Assembly (NCBI RefSeq): GCF_014145665.1
Contig: NZ_JACHTD010000004.1
Location: 1-64,000, forward strand
DNA: 64,000 nt
Reading direction: 5' to 3'
Source of the DNA: Myroides sp. NP-2
Lineage (GTDB): Bacteria > Bacteroidota > Bacteroidia > Flavobacteriales > Flavobacteriaceae
Part shown: positions 50,975 through 59,816 of the stretch, one piece after another
Numbering within the stretch: position 1 is the first letter of the stretch
Layout: each line of letters begins with the position of its first letter
Position numbers and translations under genes: made by a program
The notes under the pieces: model-generated
Database searches by the model: none
Seen by the model: only the letters and a program-made list of their open reading frames with translations
What the model was told of the DNA's origin: nothing

Positions 50975-51481
50975 ATGAGAAAAATTAAATTTTTAACTGT
51001 AGGCGTATTGGTTTTGGCGTTAGCGGCGTGTAACGAAAAAAAAACAACGGAAAAAGCGCTTGAATCAACGGACAAACCTGCAGTTGAAACAGCAGTTACG
51101 ACAAAAGCAAATTTATTTGGTAGTTGGGAGTTAATTGCCATTCATACGCAAGAAACAGCTGACAAAAAATTGGAGGAACTATTTCCAGGTAAAAAACCGA
51201 TGTTGAGTTTTGAAGGAAATCTTATGGTTCACGGCAATGACGGATGTAATGCATTGACAGGAACGTATGAAGTAAAGGAGAACAACGGTATTTCCATTGG
51301 TGATAAATTAGGCGCAACGCGTATGTTCTGTGAAGGTGTAGCAGATGCTGCATTTACAAAAGGCTTGACGGAAGTGACAAACTATGAAATTACTGAGAGT
51401 GCATTGCTCTTTAAAAATGGAGATAAAGTTGTGATGGAGTTTAAACAAATCCATCCTGATATCGAACAAGAAGTAAAGTAA
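50975..51481 (+). CDS. META-domain (HslJ-like) lipoprotein
   Basis: A 168-residue lipoprotein: MRKIKFLTVGVLVLALAAC with the lipobox LAAC (Cys19), a charged spacer, and then a META/HslJ domain: LFGSWELIAIHTQETADKKLEELFPGKKPMLSFEGNLMVHGNDGCNALTGTYEV, with the HGNDGCN signature, LGATRMFCEGVADAAFTKGL and YEITESALLFKNGDKVVMEF. HslJ-type proteins are linked with heat-shock and novobiocin tolerance in other bacteria; the function is still unclear. It ends in a strong terminator. Confidence 0.9.
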   Translation: MRKIKFLTVGVLVLALAACNEKKTTEKALESTDKPAVETAVTTKANLFGSWELIAIHTQETADKKLEELFPGKKPMLSFEGNLMVHGNDGCNALTGTYEVKENNGISIGDKLGATRMFCEGVADAAFTKGLTEVTNYEITESALLFKNGDKVVMEFKQIHPDIEQEVK

Positions 51482-51493
51482 GATAATAATAGA

Positions 51494-51530
51494 AAAAAAA
51501 GCGACGTTTTATAAACGTCGCTTTTTTTTA
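51494..51530. terminator. Terminator between META lipoprotein and the 481-aa gene
   Basis: AAAGCGACGTTT pairs with AAACGTCGCTTT around 3 nt, with A- and T-runs, between convergent genes; works for both directions. Confidence 0.92.
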
Positions 51531-51533
51531 TGT

Positions 51534-52979
51534 TTATTTGTGATAGCCAAAGAGTTGATTTTCTTTGATCATCGTTGCAATTCCCGGAGGCAATTTGTTC
51601 TCCCATCCTGCTTCGTTACACTGAAGCGAGCGCAAGACATCACGAGAGAATATGTCCAGATTTTTTAATTCGTAATTGGTAATATCAACAATTTGGTTGT
51701 TTTTCTTAAAGAATTTGTATAGTTCTTTGATGTGTAAATCCACTTTTAGATTGGTTGAGTCGATAATATTGCCCGTTTCATCTTTCATTGGGTAGAGGTA
51801 TATTCTCATTTGATTGCGGAATAATTTTCCCAAGGCTTCTAAAATACCACCGGTCAGGTTGGCGTAATACTTTTCTTCAAAAATATTGAGCAGGCTACTA
51901 ACTCCCATTGAAAGGGCGATTTTTTCCGAGGTGTATTTAGAGAAATAAGCTGTTAGCTTGTAGTATTCTTGAAAGTTGGAGATCATTACGGTTTGTCCTA
52001 GGGAACAGAGTAAATCTGCACGGTGAAGGAAGTCGTTTTCATCCAAATTACCTTCCATTAAAAGGTTAGAAAGGGTAATTTCAAAAATCACGGTAGTATC
52101 TTGTCTCTGTAGTTGATTTTCTTTTACAAAAGAATCTAAGGCTTTTTGGTACATATTCATATTGACCAGGGTAACTGGTCGGAAGCTACCGCGAAGGGCT
52201 AGAATATTTTTGCGATACAATTCGTTTGCCGCTAATCTACTTTGTCCGTCAGGTCCAAACATAACTGCTTCTGTCATACCATTTTTTACCAAGAGCAGGC
52301 TCATCAAGCGGTTGTCGATATGTGAAAATAAATGTCCTGTTAAGCTAATGCTGTCAATTTCGATCTGATCGCGATCCAAGTGATCGTACAAACAGCTGAT
52401 TAATTTCTTGGGATCATGGTGTTGGTAATACGCCCCATAGATGAGGTTTACCCCCAAAATTCCCAAGGTTTCTTGTTGTAGTTTAGAATCAGTTTCTTTG
52501 AATTGAATGTGAAGGATTATTTTGCTATACGCTTCATTTGGAGCGGTTTGAAATATAATTCCAACCCAACCATGTCCTTTATTCTTTTTGGCATAGTCAA
52601 TCGTAGCTACTGTATTGGCGTAGCTGAAAAACGTTTTAGTTGGATTTGCAGCACGGGGAATTCGATCTTCGATTTTCTTGGTTTCATAATCCAACATTTT
52701 ATTCAGTCGGCTTTCTGTAACATATCGTCCATCGTCTTCTACACTATAAATGGCATCGCTAAAGGATTTGTCGTAGGCAGACATCGCTTTGGCAACTGTT
52801 CGCGACGAGCCACCCGCTCGAAAGAAATGACGCACGGTCTCTTGACCAGCACCGATCTCAGCAAATGTTCCATAAATATCGTGATTGAGGTTTATACGGA
52901 GTGCCTTATCCGAAATAGCAGGTTGATGTTCAATGATTCGATCCCCTTCTAATACTAGATCTTCTGCAAAATGTTCCAT
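51534..52979 (-). CDS. Conserved hypothetical protein, about 480 residues
   Basis: A 481-residue soluble protein that I recognise only as a conserved family seen in Bacteroidota, sometimes given enzyme names without support. It begins EHFAEDLVLEGDRIIEHQPAISDKALRINLNHDIYGTFAEIGAGQETVRHFFRAGGSSRTVAKAMSAYD, with a striking conserved-looking GAGQETVRHFFRAGG loop. Further blocks are GHGWVGIIFQT, LGILGVNLIYGAY, SLTGHLFSHIDNRLMSLLLVKNGMTEAVMFGPDG, and ALRGSFRPVTLVNMNM. There is no signal peptide, and the C-terminus has NEAGWENKLPPGI. GxGQExxxxFFRxGG could be a nucleotide or phosphate site, but that is a guess. It stands alone and convergent with the META lipoprotein. Confidence 0.75.
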   Translation of the reverse strand: MEHFAEDLVLEGDRIIEHQPAISDKALRINLNHDIYGTFAEIGAGQETVRHFFRAGGSSRTVAKAMSAYDKSFSDAIYSVEDDGRYVTESRLNKMLDYETKKIEDRIPRAANPTKTFFSYANTVATIDYAKKNKGHGWVGIIFQTAPNEAYSKIILHIQFKETDSKLQQETLGILGVNLIYGAYYQHHDPKKLISCLYDHLDRDQIEIDSISLTGHLFSHIDNRLMSLLLVKNGMTEAVMFGPDGQSRLAANELYRKNILALRGSFRPVTLVNMNMYQKALDSFVKENQLQRQDTTVIFEITLSNLLMEGNLDENDFLHRADLLCSLGQTVMISNFQEYYKLTAYFSKYTSEKIALSMGVSSLLNIFEEKYYANLTGGILEALGKLFRNQMRIYLYPMKDETGNIIDSTNLKVDLHIKELYKFFKKNNQIVDITNYELKNLDIFSRDVLRSLQCNEAGWENKLPPGIATMIKENQLFGYHK

Positions 52980-53036
52980 TTATTGGCTTTTGTAACAAAG
53001 TAACAAATTATGTACAACAAAAAAAAAGATAAAGTG

Positions 53037-53044
53037 TACTTTTG
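53037..53044 (+). promoter_or_regulatory. -7 box of the MBL hydrolase gene
   Basis: TACTTTTG, 18 nt before TTG 53063; it supports a start near that codon. Confidence 0.55.
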
Positions 53045-53062
53045 TATAAAAAGGAATAGGTT

Positions 53063-53830
53063 TTGGAAATACGATTTTTAGGAACAGGTACTTCTCAAGG
53101 AGTTCCAGTGATAGCAATAGATCACCCCATTGGCAAGAGTTTGGATAAACGCGATTACCGTTTGCGAACATCCGCATTGATTACCTGGGATGACTTGACC
53201 ATATTGATCGATTGTGGTCCAGATTTTAGACAGCAAATGCTACAAGCAGATTGCAACTATCTCGATGCAATTTTGTTTACCCATGAGCACGCAGATCACA
53301 TTGCGGGACTAGATGAAATACGCCCGTTGACCTTTTTGTATGGTCCTATGCCTATTTACGCTTCCGCCCGGGTCCTTACGGCCCTAGAAAAGCGTTATGA
53401 CTATATTTTTACCACAGAAAATCGATATCCTGGAGCACCTAGTGTTGCATCTCATACCATCGAAGAAGATCAAACCTTTTATATTAAAGGAAAACCCATC
53501 GTACCCTTGTCCATTCAACATGGCGATTTGCCAATTTTTGGTTTCCGCTTGGGCGATCTAGTCTATATCACCGATGCCAAATACATAGCCGATACAGAAA
53601 TTGAGAAAATAAAAGGTTGTTCGGTTCTGGTTGTTAATGCTTTGCGCATTAAAGAACATCCTACCCATTTTAACTTAGAGGAAGCCCTAGCTTTTATTGA
53701 AAAAATCAATCCTTGTCATGCTTATCTCATCCATATCTCACAAGATTTAGGTTTTTGCGAGGAAGTGGAAAAGATATTGCCAAAAAATGTATCTTTGGCT
53801 TACGATGAACAACAAATAAAACTACCATAA
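53063..53830 (+). CDS. MBL-fold metallohydrolase, PhnP-like (TTG start)
   Basis: A 255-residue metallo-beta-lactamase-fold hydrolase. Seen: EIRFLGTGTSQGVPVIAIDHP at the N-terminus, TILIDCGPDFRQQML, the metal motif FTHEHADHIAGLDEIRPL, VPLSIQHGDLPIFGFRLGDLVYITDAKYI, and the late His in YLIHISQDLG. The pattern matches PhnP-like phosphodiesterases that cleave cyclic phosphates. No phn genes are nearby; Bacteroidota usually carry it as a free-standing gene. The only suitable start is TTG 53063. The two small genes behind it follow with gaps of 3 and 12 nt, so they may form an operon. Confidence 0.9.
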   Translation: MEIRFLGTGTSQGVPVIAIDHPIGKSLDKRDYRLRTSALITWDDLTILIDCGPDFRQQMLQADCNYLDAILFTHEHADHIAGLDEIRPLTFLYGPMPIYASARVLTALEKRYDYIFTTENRYPGAPSVASHTIEEDQTFYIKGKPIVPLSIQHGDLPIFGFRLGDLVYITDAKYIADTEIEKIKGCSVLVVNALRIKEHPTHFNLEEALAFIEKINPCHAYLIHISQDLGFCEEVEKILPKNVSLAYDEQQIKLP

Positions 53831-53833
53831 ATC

Positions 53834-54328
53834 ATGAGACATAAAGTCTTTTTTTATCTTTTTGTATTCTCAGTTTTAGTCATTGCCCTTTTGTACAATA
53901 CAAACCGCAACATGATGAAATCAGAAGAGAAGAAAATCGAAATAGCCCATAAGCGTATAGCCATTGTTCGAGATTCTTTAAAGCTGGCATCTAAAGAGTT
54001 AAATGATGCGAAGTATTTTTCATTGGAGTATAACGACGATGCACAAGAGTATTTCAATTACAAAACACTAGATCAAGATGTGGATAAAATCCGCGAGGAA
54101 ATTTTAGCGCTAAATCATCTTGATACGGGAAATCCCCTCGTGCCATATGGCGCAATGGATGGACAGAAATGTATTATTAATAAAGTACAGTTTATTAATC
54201 ACCGTTGGATTATAGCCGATTTTTATTCTGGAGGATTGCACGGAGAGGTGTTGATTAAGTACTTTTACAATCCTGAAAAACCAACTGAATTTTCAACCAT
54301 TGAAACGGTTTTGTATTCAACACATTAA
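53834..54328 (+). CDS. Membrane-anchored protein of unknown function
   Basis: A 164-residue protein with one N-terminal membrane helix (VFFYLFVFSVLVIALLYN), then a predicted coiled-coil part rich in Lys and Glu (KSEEKKIEIAHKRIAIVRDSLKLASKEL), and a C-terminal beta-rich domain that contains GQKCIINKVQFINHRWIIADFYSGGLHGEVLIKYFYNPEKP. It likely faces the periplasm. I do not recognise the family; the coiled coil resembles that of several Bacteroidota proteins that are labelled hydrolases without proof. It starts 3 nt after the MBL gene and is followed 12 nt later by a lipoprotein gene. Confidence 0.65.
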   Translation: MRHKVFFYLFVFSVLVIALLYNTNRNMMKSEEKKIEIAHKRIAIVRDSLKLASKELNDAKYFSLEYNDDAQEYFNYKTLDQDVDKIREEILALNHLDTGNPLVPYGAMDGQKCIINKVQFINHRWIIADFYSGGLHGEVLIKYFYNPEKPTEFSTIETVLYSTH

Positions 54329-54340
54329 AAGGCTTTAAGG

Positions 54341-54895
54341 ATGAGAAAAAGTGGACTAGTAGTAGGGATACTCTTATCAGTTAGTTTAGTTTCCTGTGAT
54401 TTTATACTCAAAGATAGAAAAAGCAATGAAACACAAGATAAGTCTATCGTTACAGATGGCGGTAAAACTGTTGTCGGTGAAGAAGATGGCTTTGGTTGTG
54501 CTTATACTGCGGGTTATCGATACAGCTATTTATCAGAAGATTGTATTCGCGTGTTTGAAGTTGGATTTCGATTAAACCCAATTGATGATGATGCAAACGC
54601 TGGGAGTGATCTGGAAAATGATTTGGAAAACAATGAAGTAAGCTGTTTTGTGCTCTTCGCTAAGGATGGCAAAGAAGCAGAAATATTTTTACCCCAAAAA
54701 GAGAAAAGCATTGTGTTGACAAGTGACCGAACGAAAACCATTTACTTGAACGAGGGATGGAGCTTGAACGTAGAGAACGGCATGGTGTTGAAATATAAAG
54801 ATCAAATCAAGTTTACTGCTGCTAAAACCATTGATTTACAGCTGATTCATTCAGATCAGGTTATTGAAGGGGTGGAAGAAGGAGACCTTTTTTAA
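54341..54895 (+). CDS. Lipoprotein of unknown function
   Basis: A 184-residue lipoprotein: MRKSGLVVGILLSVSLVSC has a lipobox-like LVSC (Cys19). The mature part begins with a charged linker and has three further Cys residues (GFGCAYTAGYRY, SEDCIRVF, VSCFVLF), which might form a disulfide. No family is recognised. It is the third gene behind the MBL hydrolase gene and ends near a terminator. Confidence 0.65.
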   Translation: MRKSGLVVGILLSVSLVSCDFILKDRKSNETQDKSIVTDGGKTVVGEEDGFGCAYTAGYRYSYLSEDCIRVFEVGFRLNPIDDDANAGSDLENDLENNEVSCFVLFAKDGKEAEIFLPQKEKSIVLTSDRTKTIYLNEGWSLNVENGMVLKYKDQIKFTAAKTIDLQLIHSDQVIEGVEEGDLF

Positions 54896-54931
54896 TAGGA
54901 GAGGAGTGCAAGAACTTAACAAGATAAGAAG

Positions 54932-54966
54932 ACGGAAGCAAACAACTAGTTTGACTTCCGTTTTTT
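54932..54966 (+). terminator. Terminator after the lipoprotein gene
   Basis: ACGGAAGCAAAC pairs with GTTTGACTTCCGT (one mismatch) around 5 nt; TTTTTT follows. It lies between convergent genes. Confidence 0.82.
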
Positions 54967-55642
54967 ATTTGTTTTCTGTTGTTAGCCAGCTGTTTACATT
55001 AGTTGCTAGGTGTTGGATGTCATTTAAAAACGCCGCGGTGTGATACCCATCTGCGATTGCGTGATTGACATACACGGACAGGGGAATCAAGACGCGTTCT
55101 TGCTCTTGATAATATTTACCAAAGCGAATGATGGGCTTCAAGAAATCGGTATCGTCTGAGGTATCCTGACTGATGCTCTCGAAACTGATCCAAGGGACAC
55201 AAGAAATTGGTACAAAATTAGCTGGTAGCCCCGATTTTACCTTGATTCCCTTTACGTTTTTATACTGTTCGATATCTTGGGTGATCGCCCGATGAAAGGA
55301 CGGAAAATCACCGTAATAGTCACTCCATAAATCGGAGAAGGTTTTATCATCATCGTGAAAGAGTGTAAATTGAGGAGACAAAAAATTCCAAACCCCTAAT
55401 TGTCCTTGGTGAATGCAGGTGCGAAGCGCTTCGCTATTGTTCAGGGCACGCATGATTACATAGAGGAAAGTGGGAAAGAATTTATACCCTTTCGCCTTAT
55501 AGGTAGCCAGCAGGACCGTAATATCAATTTTGATACTAATGGTGTACTTTGTTTTGAGTTGTGTACGATAGTAATCGTAATAGGGGGTTCTACTCCAGGT
55601 TTCTCTGTCAATTGGAGTAAACGCGGGTAAAATTGGTTTCAT
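54965..55642 (-). CDS. Chloramphenicol acetyltransferase-family protein (type A)
   Basis: A 225-residue trimer-type CAT homologue: FTPIDRETWSRTPYYDYYRTQ, the YTISIKIDITVLLATYKAKGYKFFPTFLYVIMRALN core, FRTCIHQGQLGVWNFLSPQFTLFHDDDKTFSDLW, VPWISFESI, and the catalytic stretch VNHAIADGYHTAAFLND. The canonical HHxxxDG appears here as NHAIADG; the His equivalent to His195 is kept, its neighbour is Asn. True CAT enzymes move an acetyl group to chloramphenicol, but divergent chromosomal members may act on other hydroxyl groups, so a resistance role is not proven. It abuts an SseB-like gene, suggesting co-transcription. Confidence 0.85.
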   Translation of the reverse strand: MKPILPAFTPIDRETWSRTPYYDYYRTQLKTKYTISIKIDITVLLATYKAKGYKFFPTFLYVIMRALNNSEALRTCIHQGQLGVWNFLSPQFTLFHDDDKTFSDLWSDYYGDFPSFHRAITQDIEQYKNVKGIKVKSGLPANFVPISCVPWISFESISQDTSDDTDFLKPIIRFGKYYQEQERVLIPLSVYVNHAIADGYHTAAFLNDIQHLATNVNSWLTTENK

Positions 55643-56401
55643 TTACTTGGTGTAAAACGGTTGATCTTCGTTGTAAAAATAGTCGCTAAAATTGCCCTTA
55701 GGTTCTAAGCGAATAATGTCGATATAGTCTTCTTTTTTCAGGTGAGGTTTACATAAATTTGAGATAACATCAGCAATTTCTTTAAATCCAGCAGCATCTT
55801 TTACTTCGCAATCAATGGCAAAGATATAATGCGGTTTTTGATCAATGCGTTCATTAAAGGTCCAGCCAATATAAGCAGAAGCAATTGCGGGAATAGAGGC
55901 GAAGGTTATCTTTAGGTCTTGAAGTAAGGCCGTGGGTTCTATTTCTGGTTTTCCAATAAGGGCTTGCATGTGTAGGTGTGCCACATCGTCCTTCATAAAG
56001 TTAAAGATAGAGCCATTCAACATGTCAGCTATTTCATTTGGCACTAGTTCTTTGTAAACTTTTGAAAAGGGATTGACGATGATGTGATGTCCCATAGCGA
56101 GTTCTAAAAAGGCTCTGCCGTTGACTTTCATATAGTTCATTTCATCCTGAATAGCCCCTTGGTCGTAAATGTGTTTGGGGGCTGTAAAAACGGGGATGTG
56201 TTGATTCTCAAAGGTGATAATAGGCGCATTGGCATTGAAACTATTGGCTTGGTTGTACTCCTTTTTTACCAAAACATAGATGTCGTTTTTTAAGAATTTT
56301 TCGTAGAAAACAGCGCGATATTCTTTGTCTGTTCCTGCTTTTTCTATGATGTCTGCCAGGGGCAAGTTTTTGTTTAGCGCTTTTTGTTTGGGTTGAGTCA
56401 T
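55643..56401 (-). CDS. SseB-like protein
   Basis: A 252-residue protein with two SseB-type domains. The N-terminal one runs NLPLADIIEKAGTDKEYRAVFYEKFLKNDIYVLV, TFENQHIPVFTAPKHIYDQGAI, FLELAMGHHIIVNPFSKVYKELVPNEIADML, the usual order (FYxxLLxxDVYV..PVFTS..FLE..LNPxS..GKEL). The C-terminal part has LLQDLKITFASIPAIASAYIGWTFN, PHYIFAIDCE. SseB was named for better serine tolerance when overexpressed in E. coli; its molecular job is unknown, although related domains occur in secretion-linked proteins. ATG 56401 is chosen over a TTG nine codons earlier. It is directly followed by the CAT-family gene. Confidence 0.8.
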   Translation of the reverse strand: MTQPKQKALNKNLPLADIIEKAGTDKEYRAVFYEKFLKNDIYVLVKKEYNQANSFNANAPIITFENQHIPVFTAPKHIYDQGAIQDEMNYMKVNGRAFLELAMGHHIIVNPFSKVYKELVPNEIADMLNGSIFNFMKDDVAHLHMQALIGKPEIEPTALLQDLKITFASIPAIASAYIGWTFNERIDQKPHYIFAIDCEVKDAAGFKEIADVISNLCKPHLKKEDYIDIIRLEPKGNFSDYFYNEDQPFYTK

Positions 56402-56549
56402 GGTCACTATTTTATCTTTGCTCTTCAAACTTACGATTAATTCTACTGTATTTATCTAAAATAATCTTAAAGATTACAGTTGTTTTTAATAAAGAAGAAA
56501 GAAAAAGAAAAAGGCAAAAGAAGGTGATTTTTAAATTTATAATTTGTTT

Positions 56550-56579
56550 TTGAGAATATCTTGCTTTCTTCTATCTTTG
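56550..56579 (+). promoter_or_regulatory. Promoter of the HMG-CoA-lyase-like gene (short or no leader)
   Basis: TTG (56550-56552), 19 nt, TATCTTTG (56572-56579). The box ends 7 nt before ATG 56587, so the transcript should start at or within a few bases of the start codon. Confidence 0.65.
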
Positions 56580-56586
56580 GAGCACT

Positions 56587-57453
56587 ATGAAGCCAACAGT
56601 AAAAATTATAGAATGTCCGCGCGATGCTATGCAGGGCATTAAAATGTTTATACCAACAGAAAAAAAAGTACAATACTTACAAGCGTTATTGCGTGTAGGA
56701 TTTGATACCATTGATTTCGGAAGTTTTGTGTCTGCAAAGGCGATTCCTCAAATGATTGATACGGCTGATGTTTTGGCACAGCTCGATTTGAGTAAAACCC
56801 AAAGCAAATTGTTAGCGATTATTGCTAATACCCGTGGGGCAGAAGAGGCGTCCGTACACAAAGAAATTCAGTATTTGGGATTCCCATTTTCTATCTCTGA
56901 GAATTTCCAAATGCGAAATACGCATAAAACGATTGCGGAGTCTATAGTAACGCTGCAAGAGATTCTAAATATAGCTACAAAGACCAATAAAGAAGTAGTG
57001 GCCTATTTGTCTATGGGCTTTGGAAATCCCTATGGAGATCCGTGGAATGTGGATATCGTTGGCGAGTGGACGGAGCGTTTAGCAACTATGGGGGTGAAAA
57101 TCCTTTCTTTATCCGATACGGTAGGAAGTTCAACACCAGAGGTAATTGATTATCTGTACAGCAATTTGATTCCTGCTTATCCTGAGATCGAATTTGGAGC
57201 GCACTTACACACCACACCAGATTTGTGGTTTGAAAAGATTGACGCAGCTTATAAAGCAGGCTGTTTGCGTTATGACGGAGCAATTAAAGGCTATGGCGGA
57301 TGTCCAATGGCAAAAGATGATTTAACTGGAAATATGCCAACAGAAAAAATGTTAAGCTATTTTACTGCTAATAAGATAGATACGAATTTAAGTGCGATGT
57401 CTTTTGAGAGTGCCTATAACGAAGCGTTAAAAGTTTTTAATTTTTACCACTAG
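56587..57453 (+). CDS. HMG-CoA lyase-like (DRE-TIM) enzyme
   Basis: A 288-residue TIM-barrel protein of the DRE-TIM family. The DRE motif appears as ECPRDAMQG (Arg and Asp kept), then FGSFVSAKAIPQMIDTADVLAQL (F.S..W..P-like second block), LSLSDTVGSSTP, the metal pair GAHLHTTPD and the cysteine loop IKGYGGCPMAKDDLTGNMPTE. HMG-CoA lyase cuts hydroxymethylglutaryl-CoA to acetyl-CoA and acetoacetate in leucine breakdown. Differences from the classical enzyme (HLHTTPD instead of HCHDTYG) make the substrate uncertain. It is divergent from the SseB gene and upstream of guaB, with a separate promoter. Confidence 0.85.
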   Translation: MKPTVKIIECPRDAMQGIKMFIPTEKKVQYLQALLRVGFDTIDFGSFVSAKAIPQMIDTADVLAQLDLSKTQSKLLAIIANTRGAEEASVHKEIQYLGFPFSISENFQMRNTHKTIAESIVTLQEILNIATKTNKEVVAYLSMGFGNPYGDPWNVDIVGEWTERLATMGVKILSLSDTVGSSTPEVIDYLYSNLIPAYPEIEFGAHLHTTPDLWFEKIDAAYKAGCLRYDGAIKGYGGCPMAKDDLTGNMPTEKMLSYFTANKIDTNLSAMSFESAYNEALKVFNFYH

Positions 57454-57479
57454 GATTTTTTTACCTGAATAAAAAAAAC

Positions 57480-57487
57480 TAAATTTG
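57480..57487 (+). promoter_or_regulatory. -7 box of guaB
   Basis: TAAATTTG, 24 nt before ATG 57512. It overlaps the first codons of the longer open frame and so excludes that start. Confidence 0.6.
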
Positions 57488-57511
57488 CGTGCAATTCAAC
57501 TACAATTGCAC

Positions 57512-58984
57512 ATGAAAGCACACACAACAAAAATCATCGGTCAAGGATTAACTTACGATGATGTTCTTTTAGTTCCAAATTATTCGGAAGTTTTACCACG
57601 GGAGGTAAGTTTAAAAACAAATTTTTCAAGAAATATTACGCTAAATGTTCCAATTGTATCTGCGGCGATGGATACAGTAACAGAAAGTGAAATGGCTATT
57701 GCTATTGCTCGTGAAGGAGGAATAGGAGTAATCCATAAAAATATGACAATTGAAGAGCAAGCCAAAGAAGTTCGCAAAGTAAAAAGAGCGGAATCAGGGA
57801 TGATTATTGATCCTGTAACCCTGCCTTTAACAGCAACGGTTGGAGATGCTAAGAAAGCCATGGCTGAATACAGTATTGGAGGTATTCCAGTAGTGGATGA
57901 GCACGGCGTTTTAAAAGGGATTATTACCAATAGAGATATGCGTTTTGAAAAAGAAAATGCAAAGCCTATTACGGAGGTAATGACCAAAGAAAACTTAGTC
58001 ACTGCAGCAGAAGGAACAACCTTAGAGCAAGCAGAAGGAATTCTTCAAGAGAATAAAATTGAGAAATTACCAGTGGTGAATGCTGAGTATAAATTAGTCG
58101 GACTAATTACATTTAGAGATATCACTAAATTAACCCTAAAACCCAATGCGAATAAAGATCAATTTGGTCGTTTACGCGTTGCTGCGGCTTTAGGTGTTAC
58201 ACACGATACCGTTGAGCGCGCAACCGCTTTAGTGAAAGCAGGAGTAGACGCCTTAATTATCGACACGGCTCACGGACACTCACAAGGAGTAGTAGGCGCA
58301 TTAAAATCAGTAAAACAAGCATTTCCAGAAATCGACGTAATAGTAGGTAATATCGCTACACCAGAAGCTGCTTTATATTTAGTAGAAGCAGGTGCTGATG
58401 CAGTGAAGGTGGGAATTGGTCCTGGATCAATTTGTACAACTCGCGTTGTGGCAGGTGTTGGTTTTCCTCAGTTTTCGGCTATTATGGAAGTAGCTGCTGC
58501 TTTAAAAGGAACAGGTGTTCCTGTTATTGGTGATGGAGGATTGCGCTATACAGGTGATATTCCTAAAGCAATCGGTGCAGGTGCTGATTGTGTGATGTTA
58601 GGATCTATGTTAGCAGGAACTAAAGAATCACCAGGTGAGACAATTATCTTTGAAGGTAGAAAATTCAAAGCATACCGCGGAATGGGTTCTGTTGCTGCTA
58701 TGAAACAAGGTTCTAAAGATCGCTATTTCCAAGATGTTGAGGATGACGTGAAAAAATTGGTTCCAGAAGGAATTGAAGGTCGCGTTCCTTACAAAGGGGA
58801 ATTAAACGAAAGTATGTTACAATTTATTGGTGGTTTACGCGCTGGTATGGGATACTGTGGAGCTAAAGATATTCCAACTCTACAAGAAGTGGCTCGTTTC
58901 GTACAGCTGACAGCTTCTGGTATTGGGGAAAGTCATCCACATAATATCACTATCACAAAATCAGCTCCAAACTATACTAGATAA
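57512..58984 (+). CDS. guaB: Inosine-5'-monophosphate dehydrogenase
   Basis: IMPDH oxidises IMP to XMP, the controlling step of GMP synthesis. The 490-residue protein has the N-terminal [44 protein letters not shown], two CBS domains (residues about 95-210), [11 protein letters not shown], the catalytic loop [18 protein letters not shown] with the active-site Cys, [37 protein letters not shown], and [13 protein letters not shown] 57512 is fixed by the promoter box upstream. It stands alone with a terminator. Confidence 0.98.
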   Translation: MKAHTTKIIGQGLTYDDVLLVPNYSEVLPREVSLKTNFSRNITLNVPIVSAAMDTVTESEMAIAIAREGGIGVIHKNMTIEEQAKEVRKVKRAESGMIIDPVTLPLTATVGDAKKAMAEYSIGGIPVVDEHGVLKGIITNRDMRFEKENAKPITEVMTKENLVTAAEGTTLEQAEGILQENKIEKLPVVNAEYKLVGLITFRDITKLTLKPNANKDQFGRLRVAAALGVTHDTVERATALVKAGVDALIIDTAHGHSQGVVGALKSVKQAFPEIDVIVGNIATPEAALYLVEAGADAVKVGIGPGSICTTRVVAGVGFPQFSAIMEVAAALKGTGVPVIGDGGLRYTGDIPKAIGAGADCVMLGSMLAGTKESPGETIIFEGRKFKAYRGMGSVAAMKQGSKDRYFQDVEDDVKKLVPEGIEGRVPYKGELNESMLQFIGGLRAGMGYCGAKDIPTLQEVARFVQLTASGIGESHPHNITITKSAPNYTR

Positions 58985-59006
58985 AACAAACGAATTTTAA
59001 TTTTAA

Positions 59007-59037
59007 AAAGCTATAACCTTATAGTTATGGCTTTTTT
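59007..59037 (+). terminator. Terminator of guaB
   Basis: AAAGCTATAAC pairs with GTTATGGCTTT (one mismatch) around 6 nt, followed by TTTTTT. Confidence 0.85.
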
Positions 59038-59050
59038 GTGTGCAATATAA

Positions 59051-59080
59051 AAAACGCCTCCTCAATAGGGAGGCGTTTTT
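59051..59080 (-). terminator. Terminator of the exported 196-aa protein
   Basis: AAAACGCCTCC pairs with GGAGGCGTTTT around about 7 nt, T-run on the minus strand; 35 nt after the convergent gene's stop codon. Confidence 0.88.
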
Positions 59081-59114
59081 GGTTTACAATTTACTCTCTG
59101 CCGTCAACCAAATT

Positions 59115-59705
59115 CTATTTTTCGTTTTCTTTCATCAGTTTTTCTAGCATTTCTTGTTGTTGCTTCATGCTAGCTTGCATTGACTGTATCATGTCTAGTA
59201 GTGGATCGGGTGTAATATCCAAGGAATCATCTACGGTATCGTTGAAATTGGGCTGTAAAAAATCGGGTATATCCGCAGCGAAGGGCGAGGCATATTGTTG
59301 TAAATCAGAAGTGATTTCTAAATACTTACTGCCGTCTGCTTTCTCGTGAATAACAACTGAAAAAGGACGAATTCCCTCTGAATTATATTCACTTTTCTTT
59401 TGGGAAGAACCTTTGTCATTATTAAATTCTGTGGTTATTTTAATGATTTCATTCTTGTTATTTCGCTTCACATTTGAAAAGCGTAGGTTGGCTACTTTCT
59501 CAGCATTGATCTCTTTTGCAATAGCCTCTAGGTCTGCTGCAGTTGTCTCTTTTGAAATTTCGTAAGACAAAGTTTTATTTTTTATCGTAACTTGTTCTTT
59601 TCCTTGTGCAAACGCAGGTAGGGAAGCAAAAGATAAACTAATACCCAGTAAAATTATGGAAATTGAAGATTTCCATGTGGTCTTGGTTAAACTAATATGG
59701 TTCAT
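59115..59705 (-). CDS. Exported protein with a module known from M56/BlaR1-like C-termini
   Basis: A 196-residue protein with a Sec signal peptide (SSISIILLGISLSFASLPAFA-Q). The mature N-terminal half has KNKTLSYEISKETTAADLEAIAKEINAEKVANLRFSNVKRNNKNEIIKITTEF, very like a module (ITKDTTDEELEAI...F..IKRNSKGEI..I) that I recall from the periplasmic C-termini of Bacteroidota M56 peptidases; here it stands alone. The C-terminal part is a long helix rich in Met, Gln and Glu, MIQSMQASMKQQQEMLEKLMKE, probably a coiled coil. Function unknown. Transcribed by itself, convergent with guaB. Confidence 0.7.
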   Translation of the reverse strand: MNHISLTKTTWKSSISIILLGISLSFASLPAFAQGKEQVTIKNKTLSYEISKETTAADLEAIAKEINAEKVANLRFSNVKRNNKNEIIKITTEFNNDKGSSQKKSEYNSEGIRPFSVVIHEKADGSKYLEITSDLQQYASPFAADIPDFLQPNFNDTVDDSLDITPDPLLDMIQSMQASMKQQQEMLEKLMKENEK

Positions 59706-59816
59706 ATGCTTAATTCTTTTGGTTAATTATTAAGATCTATTTGAGCTAAATTAGAAAATTTAAGCTTAATGATTTTTAAAAATATATTGTTCACTTGTTA
59801 AAATATATCGAAAATT

